DNA of 64,000 bases from Streptomyces erythrochromogenes (GTDB lineage: Bacteria; Actinomycetota; Actinomycetes; Streptomycetales; Streptomycetaceae). The notes under the pieces are model-generated. The model worked only from the letters and a program-made list of their open reading frames with translations. It ran no database searches and was not told the origin of the DNA. A program made the position numbers and the translations under genes. Below are positions 1 through 7,090 of the stretch, piece after piece; within the stretch, counting starts at the first letter, position 1; each line of letters starts with the position of its first letter. Location: NCBI RefSeq assembly GCF_036170895.1, contig NZ_CP108036.1, positions 5,201,501 to 5,265,500 on the forward strand, read 5' to 3'.

Positions 1-85
1 CCCGCTGGTGGCCTTCGCGGTGTTCGTGCCCGCGTCGCTGGCCTGGCGCGCGGGAGTCCGTTCGTACCGGAGCACGGGGAGCTGA
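1..85 (+). CDS. ABC-2 transporter permease, C-terminal end only
   Basis: Only the last 27 residues are present, read in the frame that ends at the TGA at 83-85. They are hydrophobic (PLVAFAVFVPASLAW) and then become basic (RAGVRSYRSTGS), as expected for the last membrane helix and cytoplasmic tail of an integral membrane permease. The stop lies 3 nt before the GTG of the next gene, an ABC ATPase of the type that pairs with ABC-2 permeases. That spacing and partner are the main grounds for the call; the sequence itself shows only a membrane helix. Confidence 0.55.
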   Translation, partial: PLVAFAVFVPASLAWRAGVRSYRSTGS

Positions 86-88
86 GCC

Positions 89-1060
89 GTGGTGGATGAT
101 GCGCTGATCTCGCTGGACGGGGTCGAGAAGGTCTTTGACGTACGGCGCCGGGTGGGCCTGATGCGCCGGGAGAAACGCCAGGTCAGGGCGGTGGACGGGA
201 TCAGCTTCGCGGTCGCGCGGGGTGAGATGGTCGGCTACATCGGGCCCAACGGGGCCGGGAAGTCCACCACGATCAAGATGCTGACCGGGATCCTCACCCC
301 GAGCGGCGGCCGGCTGCGGGTGGCGGGCATCGACCCGGCGCGGGAGCGGGTGCGTCTCGCGCAGAGGATCGGTGTGGTCTTCGGACAGCGCACCACGCTG
401 TGGTGGGACCTGCCGCTGAAGGACTCGTACGGGCTGATGCGGCGGATGTACCGGGTGCCGAGGGCGCGGTTCGAGGAGAACCTGGAGCGGTGCGTGGACC
501 GCCTGGACCTGGGTGAGCTGCTCGACGTGCCGGTACGCCAGCTGTCGCTCGGGCAGCGGATGCGCGGGGACATCGCGGCGGCGCTGCTGCACGATCCGGA
601 CGTGCTGTACCTGGACGAGCCGACGATCGGGCTCGACGTGGTGAGCAAGGCGAAGGTACGGGGCTTCCTGCGGCAGTTGAACGAGGAGCGCGGCACGACG
701 GTGCTGCTGACCACGCACGACCTCCAGGACATCGAGCAGCTCTGCGAGCGGGTGATGGTGATCGACCACGGGCGGCTGATGTACGACGGGGCGCTGGGCG
801 GGCTGCACGCGGCGGGGTCGGTGGGGGAGAGCGAGCGGACGCTGGTGGTGGACCTGGAGCGGGAGCTGGGGCCGATCAGCGTGCCGGGGGCGCGGGTGGT
901 GAAGGTGGAGGGCCCCCGGCAGTGGCTGGCGTTCCCGGCGGGTGCGTCGGCCGCGCCGCTGGTGTCGGCGGTGGCTGCGGAGTACCCGCTGGTGGACCTG
1001 TCGGTGCGGGAGCCGGACATCGAGGACGTGATCGCGCGGATGTACGCGGGGCGGGGCTGA
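89..1060 (+). CDS. ABC exporter ATP-binding protein (COG4586 type)
   Basis: A complete 323-residue nucleotide-binding subunit. Walker A is GPNGAGKST at residues 52-60, the signature LSLGQ is at 152-156, Walker B VLYLDEP is at 172-178 and the H-loop His is H210. The stretch VVFGQRTTLWWDLP between Walker A and the signature is characteristic of the ATPases that serve ABC-2 type exporters of the COG4586/4587/3694 kind. The last ~80 residues form a separate C-terminal domain. It starts at GTG 89, 3 nt after the upstream permease, so the two form one operon. The substrate cannot be read from the sequence; drug or lipid efflux is possible. No defect is visible. Confidence 0.9.
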   Translation: MVDDALISLDGVEKVFDVRRRVGLMRREKRQVRAVDGISFAVARGEMVGYIGPNGAGKSTTIKMLTGILTPSGGRLRVAGIDPARERVRLAQRIGVVFGQRTTLWWDLPLKDSYGLMRRMYRVPRARFEENLERCVDRLDLGELLDVPVRQLSLGQRMRGDIAAALLHDPDVLYLDEPTIGLDVVSKAKVRGFLRQLNEERGTTVLLTTHDLQDIEQLCERVMVIDHGRLMYDGALGGLHAAGSVGESERTLVVDLERELGPISVPGARVVKVEGPRQWLAFPAGASAAPLVSAVAAEYPLVDLSVREPDIEDVIARMYAGRG

Positions 1061-1162
1061 CGGCCGGGGCCGGTCCTCGGGGACGCTCTCAGGGTTCGTT
1101 CGGGGACGGTCTCAGGGGTCGGGACCATACAACTCCCGCACGACGGTGCATAGTCTGGGCGC

Positions 1163-1819
1163 ATGAGTGACGAGCGGCCGGAGAAGCCGTTGCCGGAGTT
1201 GAGGGCGTCGGATGCCGACCGGGACCGGGTGGTGGAGCGTCTTCGGGACGCCGTCGCCGAGGGCCGGCTCGACATGGAGGAGTTCGAGGAGCGGCTGGAG
1301 GCGGCGTACAAGTCCCGTACGTACGCGGAGCTGGAACCCCTGACGGCCGACCTGCCGGCGGCCACGGGTGCGGCGGCGGCCGCGCCGGCGGCGGTGCCGT
1401 CCGGCTCCGCCTGGCCGGGCCGGATCGGCGGGACGGGCTCGTCGTCGCTGGCCGTCGCGGTTATGTCGGGCTTCCAGCGCAAGGGCCGGTGGACGGTCCC
1501 GGCGCGCTTCGACGCGGTGGCGTTCTGGGGCGGTGGCGAGCTGGACCTGCGCGAGGCGGACTTCGCGCAGCGCGAGGTGGTGATCAACTGCGTCGCGATC
1601 ATGGGCGGCATCGAGATCACGGTGCCGCCGGGGGTGGACGTGGACGTACGGGGCTTCGGCTTCATGGGCGCCTTCGACCAGCGCGACAGCCCGGGCCCGA
1701 CGGAGCCGGGTGCTCCGCGGGTGGTGGTGACGGGCTTCGCCTTCTGGGGCGGCGTGGAAGTCAAAATCAAGAAGCCCAAACGCCCGCTGGACGGCCCGTC
1801 CCTCCGCAAGGAGCTCTAA
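1163..1819 (+). CDS. DUF1707 and LiaF-like C-terminal domain protein
   Basis: 218 residues. Residues ~11-65 (RASDADRDRVVERL ... GRLDMEEFEERL) match the DUF1707 SHOCT-like domain found at the N-terminus of many actinobacterial membrane or regulatory proteins. After an Ala-rich linker, residues ~95-210 form a glycine-rich beta repeat (FWGGGELDL, AIMGGIEITVPPGVDVDV, FWGGVEVKIKKP) like the C-terminal cell-wall-active antibiotic response domain of LiaF/YvqF. No transmembrane helix is visible, so unlike LiaF it is probably soluble. It is monocistronic, 100 nt after the ABC gene, and is followed by the long repeat region. A role in sensing envelope stress is inferred from the family, not shown. Confidence 0.85.
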   Translation: MSDERPEKPLPELRASDADRDRVVERLRDAVAEGRLDMEEFEERLEAAYKSRTYAELEPLTADLPAATGAAAAAPAAVPSGSAWPGRIGGTGSSSLAVAVMSGFQRKGRWTVPARFDAVAFWGGGELDLREADFAQREVVINCVAIMGGIEITVPPGVDVDVRGFGFMGAFDQRDSPGPTEPGAPRVVVTGFAFWGGVEVKIKKPKRPLDGPSLRKEL

Positions 1820-1840
1820 CCCTCCGGGTGCCCTTCGGCT

Positions 1841-2156
1841 CCCGCCGGGGTGGCCGGGTTGTGGCGGGGTGGGTTCGGCGCGGCCGGGTGGAACGGTTCG
1901 GCTCCGGCCGGGTTGGGCGGTTTGCGTGGGGCCGGATGGGTCGGGTGGGGCGGTGCCCCGCCGGAGTGTCTCCTCGGCTCGGCGCGTGCCAGGTGGCTCC
2001 CGCCGGGGTGGCCGGGTTGTGGCGGGGTGGGTTCGGCGCGGCGGGGTGGAACGGTTCGGCTCCGGCCGGGTTGGGCGGTTTGCGTGGGGCTGGGTGGGTC
2101 GGGTGGGGGCGGTGCCCCGCCGGAGTGTCTCCTCGGCTCGGCGCGTGCGGGGTGTC
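1841..2156. repeat. 158-bp tandem duplication
   Basis: Two adjacent copies, 1841-1998 and 1999-2156, each beginning CCCGCCGGGGTGGCCGGG and ending in GGAGTGTCTCCTCGGCTCGG plus a short tail. They differ at only a few positions. The end of the second copy supplies the left arm of the palindromic element at 2100-2441. Confidence 0.85.
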
Positions 2157-2441
2157 TCGGCGAGGCGGCCTGGGTCGCGCGCTCGTCCTGCGGGGACACT
2201 CCGCCGTGTCCCCACCCCACGCCGGCGATCCGGTACTCCTGCCCGTGCAGGGGGATACGCCCGTACTGCGCGCTCCGGGCCGGCACGGATGGCGCCCCGG
2301 AACCGGGTTCGTACTGCTGGAGCGGGGACGGGGAGGGGTGTCCCCGCAGGACGAGCGCGCAACCACCCCGCACAACCGAGAAGTGCCCGCCTGGCGCGAG
2401 CCGAGGAGACACCCCTCCGCGGCACCGCGACCCGCCCGCAC
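2100..2441 (+). repeat. 342-bp nested-palindrome element, copy A
   Basis: This sequence matches the reverse complement of 56164-56504 with two substitutions and one single-base indel. Its core is a nested inverted repeat. A perfect 16-bp outer pair lies at 2125-2140 and 2397-2412 (GTGTCTCCTCGGCTCG and its complement). A perfect 23-bp inner pair lies at 2177-2199 and 2338-2360. There are also small local hairpins (GGGGACAC at 2192-2199 with GTGTCCCC at 2206-2213; CCTGC-CCGT-GCAGG near 2238-2251). It carries no convincing reading frame. It could be a non-autonomous mobile element, a structured RNA, or a structural/protein-binding site; nothing here decides between them. Confidence 0.85.
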
Positions 2442-2534
2442 CGAGCCCGGATCCCGCCCCGGCATCCCGCCCCGCGCGAGCGGCAAGGCGGCGGTCGGGG
2501 CGGGCCCGCAGCCCCAGGCGTACCCCGCCGCGCA

Positions 2535-2698
2535 GCGGCATCGCCGGGGGCTGGGCCCACCCGACCTGCTACCCCCGCGGGAGCGGAGAGGCGGGGCCGG
2601 GAGGCCCCCGGTGTACCCCAGCCGCGGAGCGGCATCGCCGGGGGCGGGCCCACCCGAACCGCTACCCCCGCGGGAGCGGAAGGGCGTGGCGGGAACTC
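2535..2698. repeat. 94-bp tandem duplication
   Basis: Units starting GCGGCATCGCCGGGGG at 2535 and again at 2629, both running through CTACCCCCGCGGGAGCGGA. The second copy is incomplete. They lie between the palindromic element and the DUF445 gene and have no coding sense. Confidence 0.75.
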
Positions 2699-2765
2699 CA
2701 CCGGCCTCCCAGGAGTCGGATGCTATGCAGACAAAACCGGCGCCCCCGGGGGAAGGCAGGAGCAC

Positions 2766-4139
2766 GTGGACAACCGCAGCACAGCTGGAGGCACAGCCGG
2801 CGGCACGGCCAGCGGCACGCCCGGAGGCGCCGCCCCGCCCGCGCCACCACCGCCATCGCCCCCCACCCGCGGAGCGTTCGTGTTCAACGCCGCCGACGAG
2901 GAGCGCCGCCGCGGCGTCCGCCGGATGAAGGCCATCGCGACCGGCCTGCTGCTCCTGGTCGCGCTGGTGTACGTACTGGCCAAGTACGCCCAGCACGCCT
3001 GGGGCGCCGGCGGCTGGGCCGGCTACGTGGCCGCCGCCGCGGAGGCCGGCATGGTCGGCGCGCTCGCGGACTGGTTCGCCGTCACCGCCCTCTTCAAGCG
3101 GCCGCTCGGCCTGCCCATCCCGCACACCGCGATCATCCCGACCAAGAAGGACCAGCTCGGCGTCACCCTCGGCGAGTTCGTCGGCGAGAACTTCCTCTCC
3201 TCCGACGTGGTCCGGGCCCGCCTCCACTCCCTCGGCATCGGCGGCCGCCTCGGCGCCTGGCTGGCGGAGCCCGCGCACGCCGACCGCGTCACGGCCGAAC
3301 TGGCCACGGCCCTGCGCGGCGCGCTGACCGTCCTGCGCGACTCCGACGTCCAGGCCGTGGTCGGCGAGGCCATCACCCGGCGCGCCGAGACCGCCGAGAT
3401 CGCGCCGGGCATCGGCAAGACCCTGCAGAAGGTCGTCGCCGACGGCGGTCACCGCCGCGGCGTCGACCTCATCTGCGCCAAGGCGCACGACTGGCTGGTC
3501 ACCCACGGGGACTCGATCACGGACGCCGTCCAGGGCGGAGCCCCCGGTTGGACCCCGCGGTTCGTGGACCGCAAGGTCGGGGAGCGCGTCTACAAGGAGC
3601 TGCTCCGCTTCGTCACGGAGATGCGGGACATGCCCGAGCATCCGGCGCGCGCGGCGGTGGACCGCTTCCTGCGGGACTTCGCGGCCGACCTCCAGTCGGA
3701 CACGGCGACGCGCGCGAAGGTGGAACGCCTGAAGTCCGAGATCCTGGCCCGCGACGAGGTCCAGGACGTCATCGCCTCCGCCTGGGCCGCGATCCGTTCG
3801 ATGATCATCTCGGCGGCGGAGGACGAGCAGAGCGAGCTGCGCCTGCGGGTCCGCGCCTCGCTGATGTCCCTGGGCGCGCGCCTGGCAACCGACGGGCGCC
3901 TCCAGGCGAAGGTGGAGGGCTGGATCGAGGGGGCGGTCGTCTACGTGGTCACCACCTACCGGAGGGAGATCACCTCGCTGATCACCGACACGGTGGCGGC
4001 CTGGGACGCCGAGCACACCTCCCGCAAGATCGAGGCCCACATCGGCCGCGACCTGCAGTTCATCCGTATCAACGGCACGGTTGTCGGCGCCCTGGCGGGC
4101 CTGCTGATCTACACGGTCTCCCGCGCCTTCGGCGCGTAG
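2766..4139 (+). CDS. DUF445 family membrane protein
   Basis: 457 residues starting at GTG 2766, preceded by GGGGGAAGG at 2749-2757. A short Pro/Ala/Gly-rich cytoplasmic segment (residues 1-40) is followed by one transmembrane helix (ATGLLLLVALVYVLAKYA), the DUF445 hallmark GALADWFAVTALFKRPLG, the conserved IPHTAIIPTKKDQLG, and a long helical domain. A second membrane helix (VVGALAGLLIYTV) sits at the very C-terminus, so the large central domain is anchored at both ends. The family (YheB/YjiN-like) has no established biochemical role. The reading frame extends far upstream into the repeat region, but that part is not credible protein. Its 3' end overlaps the convergent next gene by 31 nt. Confidence 0.85.
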   Translation: MDNRSTAGGTAGGTASGTPGGAAPPAPPPPSPPTRGAFVFNAADEERRRGVRRMKAIATGLLLLVALVYVLAKYAQHAWGAGGWAGYVAAAAEAGMVGALADWFAVTALFKRPLGLPIPHTAIIPTKKDQLGVTLGEFVGENFLSSDVVRARLHSLGIGGRLGAWLAEPAHADRVTAELATALRGALTVLRDSDVQAVVGEAITRRAETAEIAPGIGKTLQKVVADGGHRRGVDLICAKAHDWLVTHGDSITDAVQGGAPGWTPRFVDRKVGERVYKELLRFVTEMRDMPEHPARAAVDRFLRDFAADLQSDTATRAKVERLKSEILARDEVQDVIASAWAAIRSMIISAAEDEQSELRLRVRASLMSLGARLATDGRLQAKVEGWIEGAVVYVVTTYRREITSLITDTVAAWDAEHTSRKIEAHIGRDLQFIRINGTVVGALAGLLIYTVSRAFGA

Positions 4140-5134
4140 GGCGTGCCGGCGGACCTCGGGAGCGGCAGTTCCAGCTGGGCGTGTCCGCGGGCCGTGACCT
4201 CCGGCGGGGCGGGGCGGGCTGCGCCCAGGGCGAGGAGCGCGCGCAGGGCGGCGATCAGGTCCGCCGGCTCCTCCCGCAGGATCCCGGGCGTCGTGCTGAC
4301 CACCAGGACGCCCCGGGCTTCCATGCGCAGTCTCCGGCGCAGCGTGGCCTGCCAGGAGTCGCGCGTGTAGTGGTACTCCGCGGAGTCGATCTCCAGCGCC
4401 ACGCCCTCCTCGGGCCAGTACGCGTCGGGGCTGGCGAGGAAGGACCCGTCGGGTCCGTGGAGCCGGACGTTCCAGAGCGGGGCGGGCAGGTCCGTGGCCG
4501 ACAGGGCGTCGCGGGCGCGGCCCTCGGCGATCGACCGGACCCCGGCGACCAGTTCGGCGGCCGCCGTGCGGACGGCCGGGCGGTGCCGGACCCGGCCCGC
4601 GCGCAGCTCGGCGTGCAGGTCGTGCGGGTGGCACCAGCCGCCCTGGACGACGTTCGCGAGGACGGAGCGTACGAGGTCCGGGTCGTCGGTGCGGGCGGCG
4701 AAGTCGGTGGCCGCGCGGACGGGGCGGGTGCTGGGTACCCCGGCGATGGTGATGGTGGCGGGCCAGCGGGCGGTCGAGGCGGGCCGGACGCGGCCGGTGG
4801 CCGCGACCGACCGCGGGGCGCGGACGAGGACGTCCAGGGGTTCGGGCGGCGCGTCGCGGATGCCGAGGAGCGCGAGGGCGGCGCCGCCGGTGAGCGCGCA
4901 GGCGGTCCCGGAGAGCGGGTCCGCGGCGGGCGGGGCGGCGTACAGGACGGCGGAGAGGGCCTGCTGCCGGGTGTCGGGTGGGCCGGTCTGCAGGAGGTAC
5001 ACCCGGGGGAGGAGCCGCTGCCAGGGTCCTCCGCGGCGGCTGCGGCCGCTGATGGTGGCGGCCGGGATGCCGGCCTGCCGGAGCTGGTGGTGGGTGGCCA
5101 TGTTCAGCTGGCGCTGGGCGATACGAGTGATCAT
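4109..5134 (-). CDS. AbiEi-like N-terminal / DUF559-like nuclease-fold protein
   Basis: 341 residues. The N-terminal ~60 residues (TRIAQRQLNMATHHQLRQAG ... PWQRLLPRVYLL) resemble the winged-helix 'AbiEi antitoxin N-terminal' module common in actinobacteria. The C-terminal part (residues ~245-290; VALEIDSAEYHY, then LRRRLRMEARGVLVV) has the E-x-D / H pattern of the DUF559 branch of the PD-(D/E)XK fold. Such proteins are widespread in actinomycetes and are often annotated as type IV TA antitoxins, but no AbiEii nucleotidyltransferase toxin lies beside it, so I do not call a TA system. It is tail-to-tail with DUF445. DNA binding or cleavage is an inference only. Confidence 0.75.
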   Translation of the reverse strand: MITRIAQRQLNMATHHQLRQAGIPAATISGRSRRGGPWQRLLPRVYLLQTGPPDTRQQALSAVLYAAPPAADPLSGTACALTGGAALALLGIRDAPPEPLDVLVRAPRSVAATGRVRPASTARWPATITIAGVPSTRPVRAATDFAARTDDPDLVRSVLANVVQGGWCHPHDLHAELRAGRVRHRPAVRTAAAELVAGVRSIAEGRARDALSATDLPAPLWNVRLHGPDGSFLASPDAYWPEEGVALEIDSAEYHYTRDSWQATLRRRLRMEARGVLVVSTTPGILREEPADLIAALRALLALGAARPAPPEVTARGHAQLELPLPRSAGTPYAPKARETV

Positions 5135-5168
5135 GCCCCCGGTATGCCCGGTGGCGGGCGGCCGACGC

Positions 5169-5705
5169 TCAGGCCGAAGGGTGGTTCGGGGCGAGGAAGA
5201 CGACGACGCCGTTCTCCGTGCCGGGCAGCGGCTTGACCTCGTGCCAGCCGAGCCGGTGGTAGGTGGCCACGGTGTCGGTGGCCACCCGGGCGGTCAGCAG
5301 CCAGGCCCGGTCGTCCGGGGCGTCGGCGGTGATCTCGGCCAGCAGGGCGCGCCCGGTGCCGTGCCCGCGCGCGTGCGGGCGTACGGCGAGTTCGTCGATC
5401 TCCAGGGCGCCGATGAGCAGCTCCCGTACGCGCTGTCGGCCGAGCTGTGCGGCGACCTGTCCGTAGGCCCGGCCCGTGGGGAAGGCGCGGGGGGTCAGCC
5501 AGGCGGTGGCGAATCCGTCGACGCCGAGGGACGACTGCGCGAAGGCGGTGCGGAAGCCGGTGCGGCGGCTGTCGGCCTGCAGTCGGACGGCGAACTGGCG
5601 AATGGTTTCTTCATCTTCGTTCCACGGCGGGGCGGAGAAGACCTCGCCATAGGCGTCGGCCAGTTCGTCCGTGAGGTCGAGGACGGCCGGTCCGTAACAG
5701 ATCAC
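5169..5705 (-). CDS. GNAT family N-acetyltransferase
   Basis: 178 residues. The acetyl-CoA binding motif A is visible as IDELAVRPHARGHGTGRALL (R/Q-x-x-G-x-G/A pattern), followed by the beta-bulge region LLTARVATDTVATYHRLGW typical of GNAT enzymes. The substrate is unknown. It is transcribed away from the following small membrane-protein gene and lies 34 nt after the preceding minus-strand gene, so the two may be co-transcribed. Full length for the family; no anomaly. Confidence 0.85.
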   Translation of the reverse strand: MICYGPAVLDLTDELADAYGEVFSAPPWNEDEETIRQFAVRLQADSRRTGFRTAFAQSSLGVDGFATAWLTPRAFPTGRAYGQVAAQLGRQRVRELLIGALEIDELAVRPHARGHGTGRALLAEITADAPDDRAWLLTARVATDTVATYHRLGWHEVKPLPGTENGVVVFLAPNHPSA

Positions 5706-5891
5706 GTTTGCAGCTCCTTGGGCCGGCTTGGGTGCCTTGGGTCGGATCGCCCCTATCGAAGACCGAATCTACGCCCGGTGCGTTCCCTGGAGGGGAGGTC
5801 CGCAGATCCGGAGGGTGTGCGACAAATCCGACTTCCGTACGGTGTCGTGGGCCACCCGTATCGGCCCGCCCGGCCCGGCGTTGAGCCCGGT

Positions 5892-6083
5892 GTGCGCAAC
5901 AACCTCCTGAGCAGAGCCCTGATGGGCATCGCCGCATGCGCGGTGGCGTTCTTCGTGATCCTGGGGGTCATGGCGGTGCTTCCGCGGGCCCTCCAGGACG
6001 CGCTGCCCGACAACGTCCTGGGCGGGGCCGCCGTCGTGCTGGCGGTGGCGGCCGCGCGCCGGTTCGCCCGCCGGGCGCGTTAG
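5892..6083 (+). CDS. Small hydrophobic protein (63 aa)
   Basis: A short frame beginning GTG 5892 (alternative ATG 5922) that encodes two hydrophobic stretches, roughly residues 11-30 (MGIAACAVAFFVILGVMAVL) and 42-56 (VLGGAAVVLAVAAARRF), ending in a basic tail (ARRAR). This is consistent with a small two-helix membrane protein. No strong ribosome binding site precedes either start. It ends 39 nt before the next start, and together they could form a unit. Function unknown; it may be spurious. Confidence 0.4.
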   Translation: MRNNLLSRALMGIAACAVAFFVILGVMAVLPRALQDALPDNVLGGAAVVLAVAAARRFARRAR

Positions 6084-6122
6084 CCTCGTTCGGTGACGTT
6101 CGAACGGCAGGAGGCCCTCACG

Positions 6123-6434
6123 ATGGCGCAGTTCCCCACATCGGTCGTAGCCGCAGGCGGCCTCGTCGGCGGTTACGCCGCCGCCCGCTGGACCGGCAAG
6201 CGGCCCCTCGGCGGCGCGGTCCTCGCGGCGGCCGGCACCCTCGCCGCCCGCGAGTGGCACCGCCGCACGTCGCCGACGACGACGGCGCTGCTGGGCGCGG
6301 CCTACATCGCCGCGTTCGCGGGCTCGCACCCCCTGGCGAAGAGGATCGGCGCCTGGCCGGCGGTCTTCACGGCGGCAGCCGCAATGGCCGCCACGACCTA
6401 CGCCACGGCGGACCGCTTGCCCGCCGAAGCCTGA
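6123..6434 (+). CDS. Small membrane protein, unknown function (103 aa)
   Basis: ATG 6123 is chosen over an upstream in-frame GTG because GGCAGGAGG ends 10 nt before it. The 103-residue product has several Ala/Gly-rich hydrophobic segments (VVAAGGLVGGYAAARW, GAVLAAAGTLAAREW, TALLGAAYIAAFAGSHPLA, AWPAVFTAAAAMAATTYA), suggesting three or four short membrane helices. No catalytic motif is seen. It resembles conserved small streptomycete membrane proteins without an assigned role. It is the last typical high-GC gene before the AT-richer Vsr/DUF262 island. Confidence 0.7.
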   Translation: MAQFPTSVVAAGGLVGGYAAARWTGKRPLGGAVLAAAGTLAAREWHRRTSPTTTALLGAAYIAAFAGSHPLAKRIGAWPAVFTAAAAMAATTYATADRLPAEA

Positions 6435-6501
6435 GCCATCTTCGGGACTCTCGCGGTGGAAGGCGTACATGAGCAGCGGGTGCGGGTTCACCATCAGAGC
6501 C

Positions 6502-6891
6502 TCAGCGCGCGGGAGGCGCCACCGCCTGCTGTCTGCTCAGCGCAACCTTGCGTGCGACCGCGTCCGGGGACTCGTGTTCCCAGAACCGCAGCACCGTCCA
6601 CCCGGAGTTCTCCAGGTGGGTGGTCGTTTCGCGGTCTCTGGACATGTTCTTCTCGAGTTTGACCCGCCACCATTCGGCATTGGCCTTTGGTCGCGTCGCA
6701 TGCTCGGGGCAGCCGTGCCAGAAGCACCCGTCGAGAAAGACGGCGATCCTCGCGCGGGTGAAGGCGATGTCGATCGTTCGGCGGCGCATGCCTGGTACTG
6801 GCAGATTCACGCGATAGCGCAGCCCGGCCGCGTGAAGGAGACGGCGAACCGCAACCTCCTGCGTGGTGTCGCGCGAGGCCTGTCGGCTCAT
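6502..6891 (-). CDS. vsr: Very short patch repair endonuclease (Vsr)
   Basis: 129 residues. Vsr nicks 5' of T:G mismatches produced by deamination of 5-methylcytosine. The whole motif set is present: TxQE near the N-terminus, the catalytic Asp in TIDIAF (D41), the FLDGCFWHGCPEH block with the zinc/active-site residues C56, H59 and C61, the PKANAEWW segment, and WEHE near the C-terminus. The N-terminus is slightly shorter than usual but nothing catalytic is missing. Vsr genes normally sit beside a Dcm-type cytosine methyltransferase; none exists in this window. The upstream neighbour on the same strand is the DUF262 gene, 199 nt away, and both genes are less GC-rich than the surroundings, which suggests acquisition by transfer. 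Confidence 0.92.
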   Translation of the reverse strand: MSRQASRDTTQEVAVRRLLHAAGLRYRVNLPVPGMRRRTIDIAFTRARIAVFLDGCFWHGCPEHATRPKANAEWWRVKLEKNMSRDRETTTHLENSGWTVLRFWEHESPDAVARKVALSRQQAVAPPAR

Positions 6892-7090
6892 GCGCGCCGA
6901 GACAGCGGCGGAGGAAGGGACGGCACCAGGCGTGCACGCATGATGCCAGTCCCCTCGGACACGCGATCAGGTGGTTCCGTGGTGCTCCACGTGCGGCGGT
7001 CCGAGGGGCCGGCGAGCCGACTGACGGTCAGGATGTACGGCCTGAATCTCTGTTCGGCCGCACGGTGGATGCCACGCGATCATTCCCCGG

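Larger units (their letters stand above)
1820..2765. other. Gene-free repeat-rich region (left)
   Basis: About 950 nt between the DUF1707 gene and the DUF445 gene. Open frames run through it on both strands, but they have no start/RBS logic, no recognisable domain, and their composition follows the repeats. It holds a 158-bp tandem duplication, a 342-bp palindromic element (also found at 56.2-56.5 kb in inverse orientation) and a 94-bp tandem duplication, each listed separately. Confidence 0.8.

Noticed and set aside
235..1809. Long minus-strand frame opposite the ABC ATPase and DUF1707 genes
   Set aside because: Antisense shadow: Ser/Arg/Pro-rich, no start signal, conflicts with two well-supported genes.
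2100..2441. Streptomyces telomere or replication origin
   Set aside because: Palindromes are reminiscent of telomeres, but the element lies inside ordinary gene-rich DNA, occurs twice, and has no terminal protein or DnaA-box cluster near it.
1820..2765. CRISPR-like array in the repeat regions
   Set aside because: Unit lengths of 94-158 bp, adjacent without unique spacers, no cas genes nearby.
4109..5134. Type IV toxin-antitoxin system
   Set aside because: The protein has an AbiEi-like N-terminal module but no AbiEii toxin gene is adjacent, and the C-terminus looks like a nuclease-fold domain.
1850..5236. Very long plus-strand open frames across the left repeat region and DUF445 gene
   Set aside because: They are products of high GC content: Arg/Pro/Gly-rich, no domains, and out of frame with the real DUF445 protein.
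6892..7090. Remnant of a methyltransferase gene between vsr and the DUF262 gene
   Set aside because: I read both strands of the 199-nt gap and found no methyltransferase motif or interrupted frame of note.
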